The notes under the pieces are model-generated. The model was not told the origin of the DNA, did no database searches, and saw nothing but the letters and a program-made list of their open reading frames with translations. Source: Nitrososphaerota archaeon (GTDB lineage Archaea > Thermoproteota > Nitrososphaeria > Nitrososphaerales > UBA183). From it: a stretch of 10,212 bases of DNA. Positions within the stretch are counted from its first letter, which is position 1. Each line of letters opens with the position of its first letter. A program made the translations under genes and the position numbers. The DNA lies in the NCBI GenBank assembly GCA_027886865.1, contig JAPCJR010000029.1, forward strand, positions 1 through 10,212, read 5' to 3'. Of this stretch, positions 1 to 6,701 are shown one piece after another.

Positions 1-13
1 AGCTCGCTGATTG

Positions 14-163
14 CTATTTGTTCCTGTGCCTGAAGTCAAATCTCTTCTTCGGTCCCTTGTAGTGCTCGTTCCGTGGACAGTACGGGCCGCACTTTTCGCT
101 AGCCGGGTGGTTGTGCCCCTTGACCGCTTCCTTCTCCTCGTCCCGTTTGTGGTAGGCTGCCAA
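14..163 (-). CDS. Small Cys/His-rich basic protein (putative, TTG start)
   Basis: This is a 49-residue reading frame on the minus strand, in the same frame as the aminotransferase upstream and beginning 40 nt after its TGA. Its only in-frame start is TTG at 163. The product is very hydrophilic and basic. It carries His17-x-His19, then Cys25-x3-Cys29, then His34, inside the stretch HPASEKCGPYCPRNEHYKG, and ends with a Lys/Arg-rich tail. That spacing could bind zinc. Third codon positions are mostly G or C, as in the neighbouring genes. A TATA-like TTTATTAG lies at 204-197, about 37 nt upstream, which would leave a leader of roughly 10 nt. I do not recognise the family. Supporting it are the codon pattern and the clustered Cys/His; against it are the short length and the TTG start. 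Confidence 0.45.
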   Translation of the reverse strand: MAAYHKRDEEKEAVKGHNHPASEKCGPYCPRNEHYKGPKKRFDFRHRNK

Positions 164-196
164 GCTTCGAGCAGTATCGCAGCCGGACCCGCGCCT

Positions 197-204
197 AATA
201 AATC
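197..204 (-). promoter_or_regulatory. TATA-like element for the small Cys/His ORF
   Basis: TTTATTAG on the minus strand directly follows the aminotransferase stop codon. It would place a transcription start near 174, about 11 nt before the TTG at 163. It is a weak call based on A/T content and spacing only; readthrough from the aminotransferase is equally possible. Confidence 0.25.
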
Positions 205-1603
205 ACATCCAGCCGGCCGACACGACGTAGGCGGAGTCGAAATTGGTCGAGGACTTCCTTCCCTGCTCGACATCGGTGATGGCGGCATCAAGTATGTCGA
301 CGCCTTCGTCTACCTGCTCCCGCGTGACGAAATAGTTCGGGTAGAGCTTGATGACATTGCCCTTCAGACCAAACCACTCGAATATGAGCCCCTTCTGTAC
401 CGACCGCCAGGCGATGTCCCTGACCTCCTTGCGGAGGGGTTCCTTGGTCTTCCTGTCCTTCACGAACTCGAGGCCAACCATCAGTCCCTTCCCCCTGACG
501 TCCCCGATCCACTTGTGCTTCTCCTGAAGCTCAAGGCACCTCTTCATCAGGTGCTTGCCCTCTTTGGTGTTCCTCGCAAGAAGGCCGTCGTCCTGGATGG
601 TCTCGATGACCTTCGTGGCCACGGCCGCACCAAGAGGGTATCCGTGGAGCGTGCTGGAGGTCGCCCCCGGCTCGATGCTCATCGCAACCTCCTCTTTCAT
701 CACCACCGCGCTCATGGGAAGCATGCCTCCACCTAGCGTCTTTCCGACTATCATCATGTCCGGGTCGATCCCAGGGTTCTCCTCGATGGCGAACATCTTT
801 CCGGTCCTTCCGAGCCCCGCGAAGACCTCGTCGTCGATGTACAGGATTCCGTTCCTCTTGCAGATGTCATAGACCTTCTGTAGCCAGCCGGGTGGGGGAG
901 GGATGATGCCCGCAGGTCCCTGGATGGGCTCGACGATCAAGCCGGCCGTGTTCTCGGGAGGTGAGATGGTGGTCAGGAGGGTCTCCTCGATGTAGTCTGC
1001 GCACGCCATGCCGCAGCTGGGGTACTCGAGCTTGAACGGGCACCTGTAGCAGTAGGCGTAGGGTGCGTGGGTCACCCCGGGGACGAGATGAGGATGGTTC
1101 CTGAACATCGCAGCATAGTGCCCCGAGAGCGCCAGCGCTCCCAGGGAGAAACCGTGATGACCTCCGATGAAGCTGATGAATTGCGGCTTCCTTCTGAATC
1201 CCCTCCCTACCCTGAAGGCGAAGTCTGCTGCCTCGCTGCCGGTAGAGAGCATGGCGACCATCTTCTTGCTCTTGCCCGGGGCGACCGACGAAAGCTTCTC
1301 TGCAAACTCTATGACGGCGGGGTTGAGATATGGATAGGATCCGTGGCCCAATTCTTGTGCCCTCTCAATTATCGTCTTGACCAGCGGCCCCGGCGCACCG
1401 CCAAGGGACATGCTGCCTGAGCCGATGGCGAAATCGAGGTAGCGGTTTCCGTCGACGTCCTCGACGACGGCACCATCGATTGTCTTTGTGAATATCGGAT
1501 AGACGCGGTCTATCGACGGTTGGTGCAGCAGCTTGAGTTCCCTCTCTATGAGCTTCCTTGCTTTTGGACCAGGCGGAGGAGTCACTATCTTAGAATCGCC
1601 CAT
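203..1603 (-). CDS. Class III PLP-dependent aminotransferase with a Cys quartet
   Basis: This 466-residue protein is a fold-type I, class III (ornithine/GABA-type) aminotransferase of the archaeal branch. That branch also includes broad-specificity amino-acid epimerases, so transamination or racemisation are both possible. The N-terminal PPPGPKARKLIERELK and EDVDGNRYLDF (48-58) are typical. The phosphate-binding loop is STGSEA (120-125), VEPIQG lies at 224-229, the PLP-pyridine Asp is Asp258 in IDDEVFAGLGRTG, and the Schiff-base lysine is Lys288 in GKTLGGG. The length is normal, so the enzyme appears intact. An unusual segment at 182-202 carries Cys185, Cys188, Cys197 and Cys201 (CYRC then CGMAC), absent from the paralogue at 1683. 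It is transcribed divergently from that paralogue. The substrate cannot be read from the sequence; a GABA, diamine or omega-amino acid donor is plausible. Confidence 0.93.
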   Translation of the reverse strand: MGDSKIVTPPPGPKARKLIERELKLLHQPSIDRVYPIFTKTIDGAVVEDVDGNRYLDFAIGSGSMSLGGAPGPLVKTIIERAQELGHGSYPYLNPAVIEFAEKLSSVAPGKSKKMVAMLSTGSEAADFAFRVGRGFRRKPQFISFIGGHHGFSLGALALSGHYAAMFRNHPHLVPGVTHAPYAYCYRCPFKLEYPSCGMACADYIEETLLTTISPPENTAGLIVEPIQGPAGIIPPPPGWLQKVYDICKRNGILYIDDEVFAGLGRTGKMFAIEENPGIDPDMMIVGKTLGGGMLPMSAVVMKEEVAMSIEPGATSSTLHGYPLGAAVATKVIETIQDDGLLARNTKEGKHLMKRCLELQEKHKWIGDVRGKGLMVGLEFVKDRKTKEPLRKEVRDIAWRSVQKGLIFEWFGLKGNVIKLYPNYFVTREQVDEGVDILDAAITDVEQGRKSSTNFDSAYVVSAGWM

Positions 1604-1682
1604 TTTCTTGTTCTCGCCGGTCTCACGCTTACAATAATCTTAAGCTTTTATCAGAAAGATTACCACTCCGGTCGGTCCCTGC
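1604..1682. promoter_or_regulatory. Divergent promoter region between the two aminotransferases
   Basis: These 79 bp must hold promoters for both aminotransferases. For the rightward gene the best TATA-like element is GCTTTTATC at 1644-1652, about 34 nt before the ATG, implying a leader of a few nucleotides. For the leftward gene the A/T-rich AGATTATTG (minus strand, 1640-1632) lies about 33 nt before its ATG. The two core promoters nearly abut, so one bound regulator could control both genes. Confidence 0.55.
1635..1662. repeat. Inverted repeat TAATCTT-N14-AAGATTA, candidate operator
   Basis: Two perfect 7-bp arms (1635-1641 and 1656-1662) flank 14 bp containing the putative TATA element of the rightward gene. 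The repeat is centred between the two divergent start codons. A dimeric archaeal regulator such as an Lrp/AsnC-family protein could bind here; the regulator is not in the window. A chance repeat in an A/T-rich promoter cannot be excluded. Confidence 0.4.
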
Positions 1683-3038
1683 ATGAAATATTCGAAGCCG
1701 ATGATAAGAGTCAAGCCTCCCGGGCCGCTGGCGCGGAAGGTCATCGCCCGGGATGAGAAGGTCGTCTCTCAATCTAACTGGAGGTACCTCCCTCTCGTCC
1801 TCAAGGACGGCGAGGGTTCGTTCATCGAAGACGTCGATGGAAACGTCTTCCTCGACTTCAATTCCGGAGCAGCGACTCAGGCGCTCGGCATCGACCATCC
1901 GGAGATCCTGGAGGCCCTGAGGCGACAGCTGTCCGGTCTCGCCACGTATCAGCCAATCCCGGGATACTTCTACAATGAGATGGTGGTCGAGCTTTGTGAG
2001 AAGCTATCGAAGATCGCCCCGGGGCATAGCGAGAAGAAGGTCGCGCTGGGACTGTCGGGGTCCGACGCCACGGACACCGCGATGAAGCTGGCGCGGTGGC
2101 ACACTAAACGCAAGCGCTTCATTTCGTTCACAGGCTCCAATCATGGGCTAGCCACGTATGGCGCGCTCTCTGTATCTGGCTACAGCGCCGGAACGGTCAG
2201 GGGCTTCTCCCCATTGGTCCCGGAGGTGACCCACATTCCATACCCGTATCCGTATCGCTGGGACGGACCGGGAGACATGGGTGACTGGGTGATCGATCAC
2301 CTGGAGGACCACGTCTTCAGGACGGTCGCCCCGGCGGACGAGGTTGCGGGCCTGATTGTGGAGCCGATTCAGGGGGACGCAGGCGTGCTCGTCCCACCTC
2401 GTGGCTTCCTGCAGCGGCTAGCTGAGGTGTGCAGGTCCCACGGGATATTGCTGATCGTAGACGAAGTGCAGACGGGTTTTGGCAGGACCGGCAGGATGTT
2501 CGCGTCGGAACACTGGGGGATAGAACCTGACATCACGCTCCTCGGGAAGCCTCTCGGTGGCGGGCTGCCGGTCAGCGCCTGCGTCGCCCGGTCCGAGGTG
2601 ATGGACTGGCCCCATGGCAGCCACGTCTTGACCGGGGCCGGACACCTGCTCGGATGTGCGGGGGCGCTGTCGATGATCAACGCGCTCGAGAAGCAGAGGC
2701 TATGGGAGAACGCCTCCGAGGTCGGGTCGTCGATGAAGCGGAGATTCAAGAGGATGCAGCGCGACTACGACATCGTAGGCGATGTGAGGGGCATGGGCCT
2801 ACTGATCGGGATAGAGTTCGTCCGCTCGAAGAAATCGAAGGCGCCTTCCGTCGACAAGGTGAAGAAGACCTGTGAGCTTGCCTTCCATCGAGGGCTGCTC
2901 ACGGCCTACGACGGCCTCTATGGGAATGTCTCCAGGATAACGCCTGCTCTCAACATCTCGGCAAAGCTCGCCAAGGTTGGCCTCGATATCATGGAAGAGG
3001 CCATTGCGACGACGCAGCGTACCCATACACGCTCGTAG
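1683..3038 (+). CDS. Class III PLP-dependent aminotransferase or amino-acid epimerase
   Basis: This 451-residue protein is paralogous to the divergent aminotransferase at 203-1603. It shares the N-terminal PPGPLARKVIARDEK (12-26) and EDVDGNVFLDF (49-59). Active-site elements are complete: LSGSDAT (124-130) for phosphate binding, VEPIQG (226-231), Asp260 in VDEVQTGFGRTG, and the PLP lysine Lys289 in LLGKPLGGGLP. The stretch VTHIPYPYPYR (182-192) resembles archaeal GABA/ornithine aminotransferases and the Pyrococcus-type broad-specificity amino-acid racemases, so function within that family is open. It lacks the Cys quartet of its neighbour. The start is ATG at 1683; an in-frame ATG six codons later is possible but less likely. 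The amidohydrolase and permease downstream suggest a role in assimilating or degrading an imported amino compound. Confidence 0.93.
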   Translation: MKYSKPMIRVKPPGPLARKVIARDEKVVSQSNWRYLPLVLKDGEGSFIEDVDGNVFLDFNSGAATQALGIDHPEILEALRRQLSGLATYQPIPGYFYNEMVVELCEKLSKIAPGHSEKKVALGLSGSDATDTAMKLARWHTKRKRFISFTGSNHGLATYGALSVSGYSAGTVRGFSPLVPEVTHIPYPYPYRWDGPGDMGDWVIDHLEDHVFRTVAPADEVAGLIVEPIQGDAGVLVPPRGFLQRLAEVCRSHGILLIVDEVQTGFGRTGRMFASEHWGIEPDITLLGKPLGGGLPVSACVARSEVMDWPHGSHVLTGAGHLLGCAGALSMINALEKQRLWENASEVGSSMKRRFKRMQRDYDIVGDVRGMGLLIGIEFVRSKKSKAPSVDKVKKTCELAFHRGLLTAYDGLYGNVSRITPALNISAKLAKVGLDIMEEAIATTQRTHTRS

Positions 3039-3056
3039 ATTGGGGAGGGCCTTCGT

Positions 3057-3066
3057 CTTAAATAAG
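3057..3066 (+). promoter_or_regulatory. TATA box for the AstE/AspA-family gene
   Basis: CTTAAATAAG is centred about 27 nt upstream of the ATG at 3089, the spacing expected of a leaderless archaeal transcript. It lies in the 50-bp gap after the aminotransferase, so the downstream gene can be expressed independently of it. Confidence 0.7.
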
Positions 3067-3088
3067 CGACCTCAAGAATGAGCGATGC

Positions 3089-4120
3089 ATGGTCTCGGTA
3101 GTCCAGATAGGAAACGTGAAGAGTTCACCTGGGCGCTCCGTCCATGGCAAGTTCAGGGTCGCGGAACGAGCCGCCAGTAGCGTCGACCTGCCGCTATCGA
3201 TAATCCAGGGAAAGAAGGAAGGCCAGACACTGGTCATCATCGCGGGAGAGCACGGATGCGAATATTCGGGGATAGTCGCCGCCGTCAGGCTTGCGCATGA
3301 CCTGAAGGCCTCCGAGATATCGGGAACAGTGATCATAATGCCTCTGGCGAACCCGATAGCCTTCGATGCCAGGTCACTCTTCGTGAACCCCATCGACCAG
3401 GTGAACCCCTACGGTGCGTATCCTGGAGACCCCGGCGCGACCATCACGTTCCAAATCGCGCACAAGATTCTCCATGAGGTCGCTCTCAAGGGAGACGCGG
3501 TCGTACACCTGCACGGGGCCGACTACAACGAAGCGCTCGTTCCTTTCAATTACGTCCCGAGGACCGGGAATAAGGTCGTCGACAGAAAGTCGTCGCAGCT
3601 TGCATCCTGCTTTCCGGTGTCGTACCACCTCGATGCGCTTCCAGCATCCAAGAGCACCAGCGTACCACCCGTCGGAACAACCTACGCCGTGACGGCAGAT
3701 GGGACGCTCTACTGGGAGGCCGCGTCACGCGGAATTCCCGCTACGATGCTCGAGGCGGGAAAGGAGGGCAAGGCGGACGATGAGACCGTCTCGATACACT
3801 ACGATGGTCTGATCAATGTGATGAAGCACATGGGCATACTCGCGGGGAAAGCCCATTATCGGAGGGGCGTGAAGACGCTGAAGAACCCAGTCCTGGTCGC
3901 AAACAGGACTGCCGGCCTTTTCATACCGAAAGTCGGTTACGGAGACCTGATCAAGAAGGGCGAGATATTGGGTGAAATCTGGAACTTCAGCGGCGACGTG
4001 ACCGAGAGAATAAAATCTCCAATCAACGGCATGGTCGTGTGCCGGATAAACTTCACCGCCGCGGATGCCTTCCCGACGCAAACTCAACCATACCTCTTCT
4101 ACATCACCGAAATCGTGTAG
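3089..4120 (+). CDS. Succinylglutamate desuccinylase/aspartoacylase-family zinc amidohydrolase
   Basis: This 343-residue protein belongs to the AstE/AspA family (M14-like zinc carboxypeptidase fold), whose members remove an acyl group from the nitrogen of an amino acid or diamino acid. The zinc-binding motif GEHGCE supplies His55 and Glu58. The third ligand is His142 in VVHLHGAD, where the usual Asp-Leu-His reads His-Leu-His. The likely general-base glutamate is Glu222 in TMLEAG. The C-terminal part (about 270-343), with GLFIPKVGYGDLIKKGEILG and SPINGMVV, is the beta-rich lipoyl-like domain of this family. There is no signal peptide, so it is cytosolic. It has its own TATA box and lies between an aminotransferase and an amino-acid permease, consistent with hydrolysing an imported N-acyl amino compound. 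DoeB-like N-acetyl-diaminobutyrate deacetylases belong to the same family, but the specificity is not shown by the sequence. Confidence 0.88.
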   Translation: MVSVVQIGNVKSSPGRSVHGKFRVAERAASSVDLPLSIIQGKKEGQTLVIIAGEHGCEYSGIVAAVRLAHDLKASEISGTVIIMPLANPIAFDARSLFVNPIDQVNPYGAYPGDPGATITFQIAHKILHEVALKGDAVVHLHGADYNEALVPFNYVPRTGNKVVDRKSSQLASCFPVSYHLDALPASKSTSVPPVGTTYAVTADGTLYWEAASRGIPATMLEAGKEGKADDETVSIHYDGLINVMKHMGILAGKAHYRRGVKTLKNPVLVANRTAGLFIPKVGYGDLIKKGEILGEIWNFSGDVTERIKSPINGMVVCRINFTAADAFPTQTQPYLFYITEIV

Positions 4121-4161
4121 CTGACGTGGCTGCGGCCGCCGGATGGTGAGGAATATTGGTA

Positions 4162-4176
4162 AATTCGCCGCGAATT
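4162..4176. repeat. Inverted repeat AATTCG-CCG-CGAATT, candidate operator
   Basis: Perfect 6-bp arms flank a 3-nt spacer and end 4 bp before the TATA element of the permease gene. A site directly upstream of the BRE/TATA fits an activator or a repressor of the transporter. It could also be a small hairpin in the 3' end of the preceding transcript, but no T-run follows. Confidence 0.4.
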
Positions 4177-4179
4177 AAC

Positions 4180-4190
4180 GCATAAATATT
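4180..4190 (+). promoter_or_regulatory. TATA box for the APC permease gene
   Basis: GCATAAATATT is centred about 28 nt before the TTG start at 4214. The spacing supports a leaderless transcript starting at or next to that TTG. Confidence 0.7.
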
Positions 4191-4213
4191 CTAATCTTCT
4201 ATGAGGTTGGCGC

Positions 4214-5803
4214 TTGGCTGTCAAGCCACCACTGTTCGTAAGGGAGGCAACGGGACTGATTCGGCAGCTCACGTCCAGAGACGTGCTTATGTTCAACCTT
4301 CTCAACATGGGGCTCCCCTGGCCTCTTCTGTACATCTATTTCGCCGGCTCCACCTACCAGGGAATCGACACCCCGCTGACCGTCCTGCTGGCATTTGCGC
4401 CTAACATTCTCATCGCCGGTCTGTATTACTACATGACCTCTGCTTTCCCGAGGACCGGAGGGGACTACGTGTGGGTCAGCAGGATAATCCACCCTTCGAT
4501 CGGTTTCATGGAGAGCTTCGGCGTCGTCGTTTTCTTCCTCTCCTTCATCGGGCCGGTCTCGGGCTGGCTCATGACCTATGGTCTAGGTACCATGCTAGTA
4601 GACCTCTCTGTCGCGACTGGAAGCTCAGGATACCTGTCGCTTGCGAACGACGTCACGAGCCAGAATTCGGTGCTGCTGGGCAGCCTGATGGTCCTGGTGA
4701 TAATCGTCCTTGCCGCGGCAATAGGTGTCAAGAACACCTTCCGCTACACCTGGGTGACGTTCATCGTGGTGGTGGCGGGACTCACGGTCTTCCTACTAGC
4801 GCTCGCCACATCGTCGGCTCACACGTTCCAGAGCAATTTCAACTCGCTCTCGGGGGCGAACTACGATGGGATAATCGCCGCAGCGACCAAAGCAGGGTAT
4901 GTGACGACTTTCACAATAGCTGGGATCACGCTGGGCACCTTCTACAGTTTCCTGAACTACCTCGGGTACAACTTCTCGACCTACATGGGCGGTGAGGTCA
5001 AGCAGAACCAGAGGTCGCAGCTCATTGGCGTGATCGGGTCCGTGATCGTCTTCGCCTTCGTGGTCTTCCTCGTATTCCAGGCCCCGTTCTCCATAATGGG
5101 CGGCCAGTTCATCAACGACGCTTCCCTGCTCGCGTCGACAGGGAACGCGGCATGGACCGTTCCCTCTGCTCCTATTGCCTCGTTCTTGGTCATCTTTGCC
5201 AATCCCAGCCCGGTCGTGGCGGTGCTGGTCCCGTTGGCGATAATCGCCTCCGTCCTGGGCTCGTTGGAAACGATAGTGCTGGCGACCGTCAGGATAGTCT
5301 TCGCCTGGAGCTTCGACGGGCTGGTACCCTCAAAGTTCTCACAATTGAGCAAGAGGGGTTCCCCCAACTTCGCTCTCTCTCTTATCGCGGTGATCGGCCT
5401 CATTTACATATTGATCTCTCTCTACGCCGCTAACGTTCTCACCTTCCTTGCGTACACGACATCCGGCCTCTACCTCTCCATCGCTTTCGTCGGCCTGGCC
5501 GGCGTGTTATTCCCGTACAGAAGGAAGGCCCTGTTCAAGGAGACTTCGGCCGCCGTCCAAAGAAAGATAGGCGGAGTGCCGGTGATAGCCATCCTCGGAC
5601 TTGCGACCTTCCTGGTGGGAGTGTTCGTGGCTGTGGCGGCAGCGAGCCCGGCTTACACGAACGCCCCCGTTAACCCCAACTACATAGCAGGCCTCGTGAG
5701 CGTGTTCGCCGGAGGACTCGTCATCTACGCCATCTCGTACTACTACAACAAGGGCAAGGGCATAGACCTGATGCTCAGGTTCAAGGAAATCCCGCCCGAA
5801 TAG
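4214..5803 (+). CDS. APC-superfamily amino acid permease (TTG start)
   Basis: This 529-residue membrane protein has about 12 predicted hydrophobic segments. A short cytosolic N-terminus (GLIRQLTSRDVLMFN) precedes TM1, as is typical of amino acid/polyamine/organocation (APC) transporters. The family signature FPRTGGDYVWVSRIIHP lies at 78-94. Segments follow near 98-125, 151-199 and 225-250, with further pairs to the C-terminal SVFAGGLVIYAISYYY. The tail is short and charged, with no extra domain. The TTG at 4214 is the only usable start: an in-frame stop lies at 4202-4204, and the TATA box spacing fits the TTG. It probably imports an amino acid or related amine in symport with protons or sodium. 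The substrate cannot be deduced, although the nearby aminotransferases and amidohydrolase suggest it feeds that pathway. Confidence 0.9.
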   Translation: MAVKPPLFVREATGLIRQLTSRDVLMFNLLNMGLPWPLLYIYFAGSTYQGIDTPLTVLLAFAPNILIAGLYYYMTSAFPRTGGDYVWVSRIIHPSIGFMESFGVVVFFLSFIGPVSGWLMTYGLGTMLVDLSVATGSSGYLSLANDVTSQNSVLLGSLMVLVIIVLAAAIGVKNTFRYTWVTFIVVVAGLTVFLLALATSSAHTFQSNFNSLSGANYDGIIAAATKAGYVTTFTIAGITLGTFYSFLNYLGYNFSTYMGGEVKQNQRSQLIGVIGSVIVFAFVVFLVFQAPFSIMGGQFINDASLLASTGNAAWTVPSAPIASFLVIFANPSPVVAVLVPLAIIASVLGSLETIVLATVRIVFAWSFDGLVPSKFSQLSKRGSPNFALSLIAVIGLIYILISLYAANVLTFLAYTTSGLYLSIAFVGLAGVLFPYRRKALFKETSAAVQRKIGGVPVIAILGLATFLVGVFVAVAAASPAYTNAPVNPNYIAGLVSVFAGGLVIYAISYYYNKGKGIDLMLRFKEIPPE

Positions 5804-5830
5804 GGGGCATCCTTCAGAGATTGTCAGCGA

Positions 5831-5847
5831 GGCGTGCGCACCACGCC
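5831..5847. repeat. Inverted repeat GGCGTG-N5-CACGCC upstream of the DUF72-dinB promoter
   Basis: Perfect 6-bp GC-rich arms with a 5-nt spacer lie 28 nt past the permease stop codon and abut the TATA element at 5848. The repeat could be an operator for the repair operon or a terminator-like hairpin for the permease mRNA. The sequence does not separate these two roles. Confidence 0.4.
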
Positions 5848-5857
5848 GTTTATTACG
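5848..5857 (+). promoter_or_regulatory. TATA box for the DUF72-dinB operon
   Basis: GTTTATTACG is centred about 27 nt before the TTG at 5880. It is the only clear promoter-like element before either DUF72 or dinB. Confidence 0.65.
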
Positions 5858-5879
5858 TGCGCCAACCCATTCGGCCCGT

Positions 5880-6695
5880 TTGTCGCTCGCTGAAAAGGTC
5901 AGGGTGGGCTGCAGCGGCTGGTCGTACAAGGACTGGGCGGGACCCTTCTACGCGAAGGACCTTCCGGCCGGCGACTATCTCAAGTTCTACTCGAAAATAT
6001 TCAATTGCGTCGAGGTAGACTCCAGCTTCTACAGGATACCGAACCAATCCCTGATACAGCGATGGAAGACGGTCACGCCCGATGGCTTCCTATTCTCTCT
6101 GAAGCTCCCCAAGAAGATCACTCACGACAACAAGCTCGTCGATTTCGAGAGCACGCTGACCTACTTCTACTCCGTGGTGAGCAAGCTCGGGCCGAAGCTA
6201 GGACCGATCGTCGCCCAGCTACCGCCGTCGATCAAGGTCGAGAAGCACATGGCCGTGATGGAGAAGTTCGTGAACGCCCTGAACCCGAAGTACCAGCACG
6301 CGATCGAGTTCAGGCACAAGTCGTGGTTCAAACCGGACATCTACAAGCTACTCCAGGACCACGGCGTCGCCATGGTCTGGTCGCTCAATCAGTACCTTGA
6401 GACCCCTTCAGAGGTCACCGCGAAGTTCGCCTATCTGCGCATGGTCGGGGAGCGCGACATCACCAACTTTGGCGCGATACAGAAGGAGCGAAAGGAGGAG
6501 ATGCAGAAGTGGGCTCACAACCTGGAAGAGAAGAGCGACTCACTTGACAAGACCTACGTCTTCTTCAACAACCACTTCGCCGGTTTCGGGCCGGAGTCGG
6601 TCAACGAGTTCAAGAGGCTGCTTGGGATGATCGAGTCCGACTGGACCGCGGAGAGAGACTCCGAGCCGGAGCAGGGCAAGCTGACAGGATTCTAG
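5880..6695 (+). CDS. DUF72 (YecE-like) family protein, TTG start
   Basis: This 271-residue protein matches the DUF72/YecE family, a TIM-barrel fold whose biochemical activity is not established. Family landmarks are present in order: VGCSGWSYKDWAGPFY near the N-terminus (9-24), VEVDSSFYRIP (44-54), FLFSLKLPKKITH (70-82), AIEFRHKSWF (141-150), AYLRMVG (184-190) and VFFNNHFAGFGPESV (227-241). The length is normal for the family. TTG at 5880 is chosen because no other start codon precedes the conserved VGCSGW in this frame and because the TATA box is about 27 nt upstream. The stop codon is only 6 nt before the ATG of the translesion polymerase, so the two are probably co-transcribed. That hints at a nucleic-acid-related role for this DUF72 member, which is inference only. 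Confidence 0.92.
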   Translation: MSLAEKVRVGCSGWSYKDWAGPFYAKDLPAGDYLKFYSKIFNCVEVDSSFYRIPNQSLIQRWKTVTPDGFLFSLKLPKKITHDNKLVDFESTLTYFYSVVSKLGPKLGPIVAQLPPSIKVEKHMAVMEKFVNALNPKYQHAIEFRHKSWFKPDIYKLLQDHGVAMVWSLNQYLETPSEVTAKFAYLRMVGERDITNFGAIQKERKEEMQKWAHNLEEKSDSLDKTYVFFNNHFAGFGPESVNEFKRLLGMIESDWTAERDSEPEQGKLTGF

Positions 6696-6701
6696 AAAGC
6701 G

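Noticed and set aside
11..736. Plus-strand 241-codon frame
   Set aside because: It lies antisense to the well-supported aminotransferase and the Cys/His ORF, and its translation shows no domain or motif.
4201..4404. ATG-initiated 67-codon frame at the permease start
   Set aside because: It is out of frame with the clear APC permease. The permease TTG at 4214 matches the TATA spacing and the protein family.
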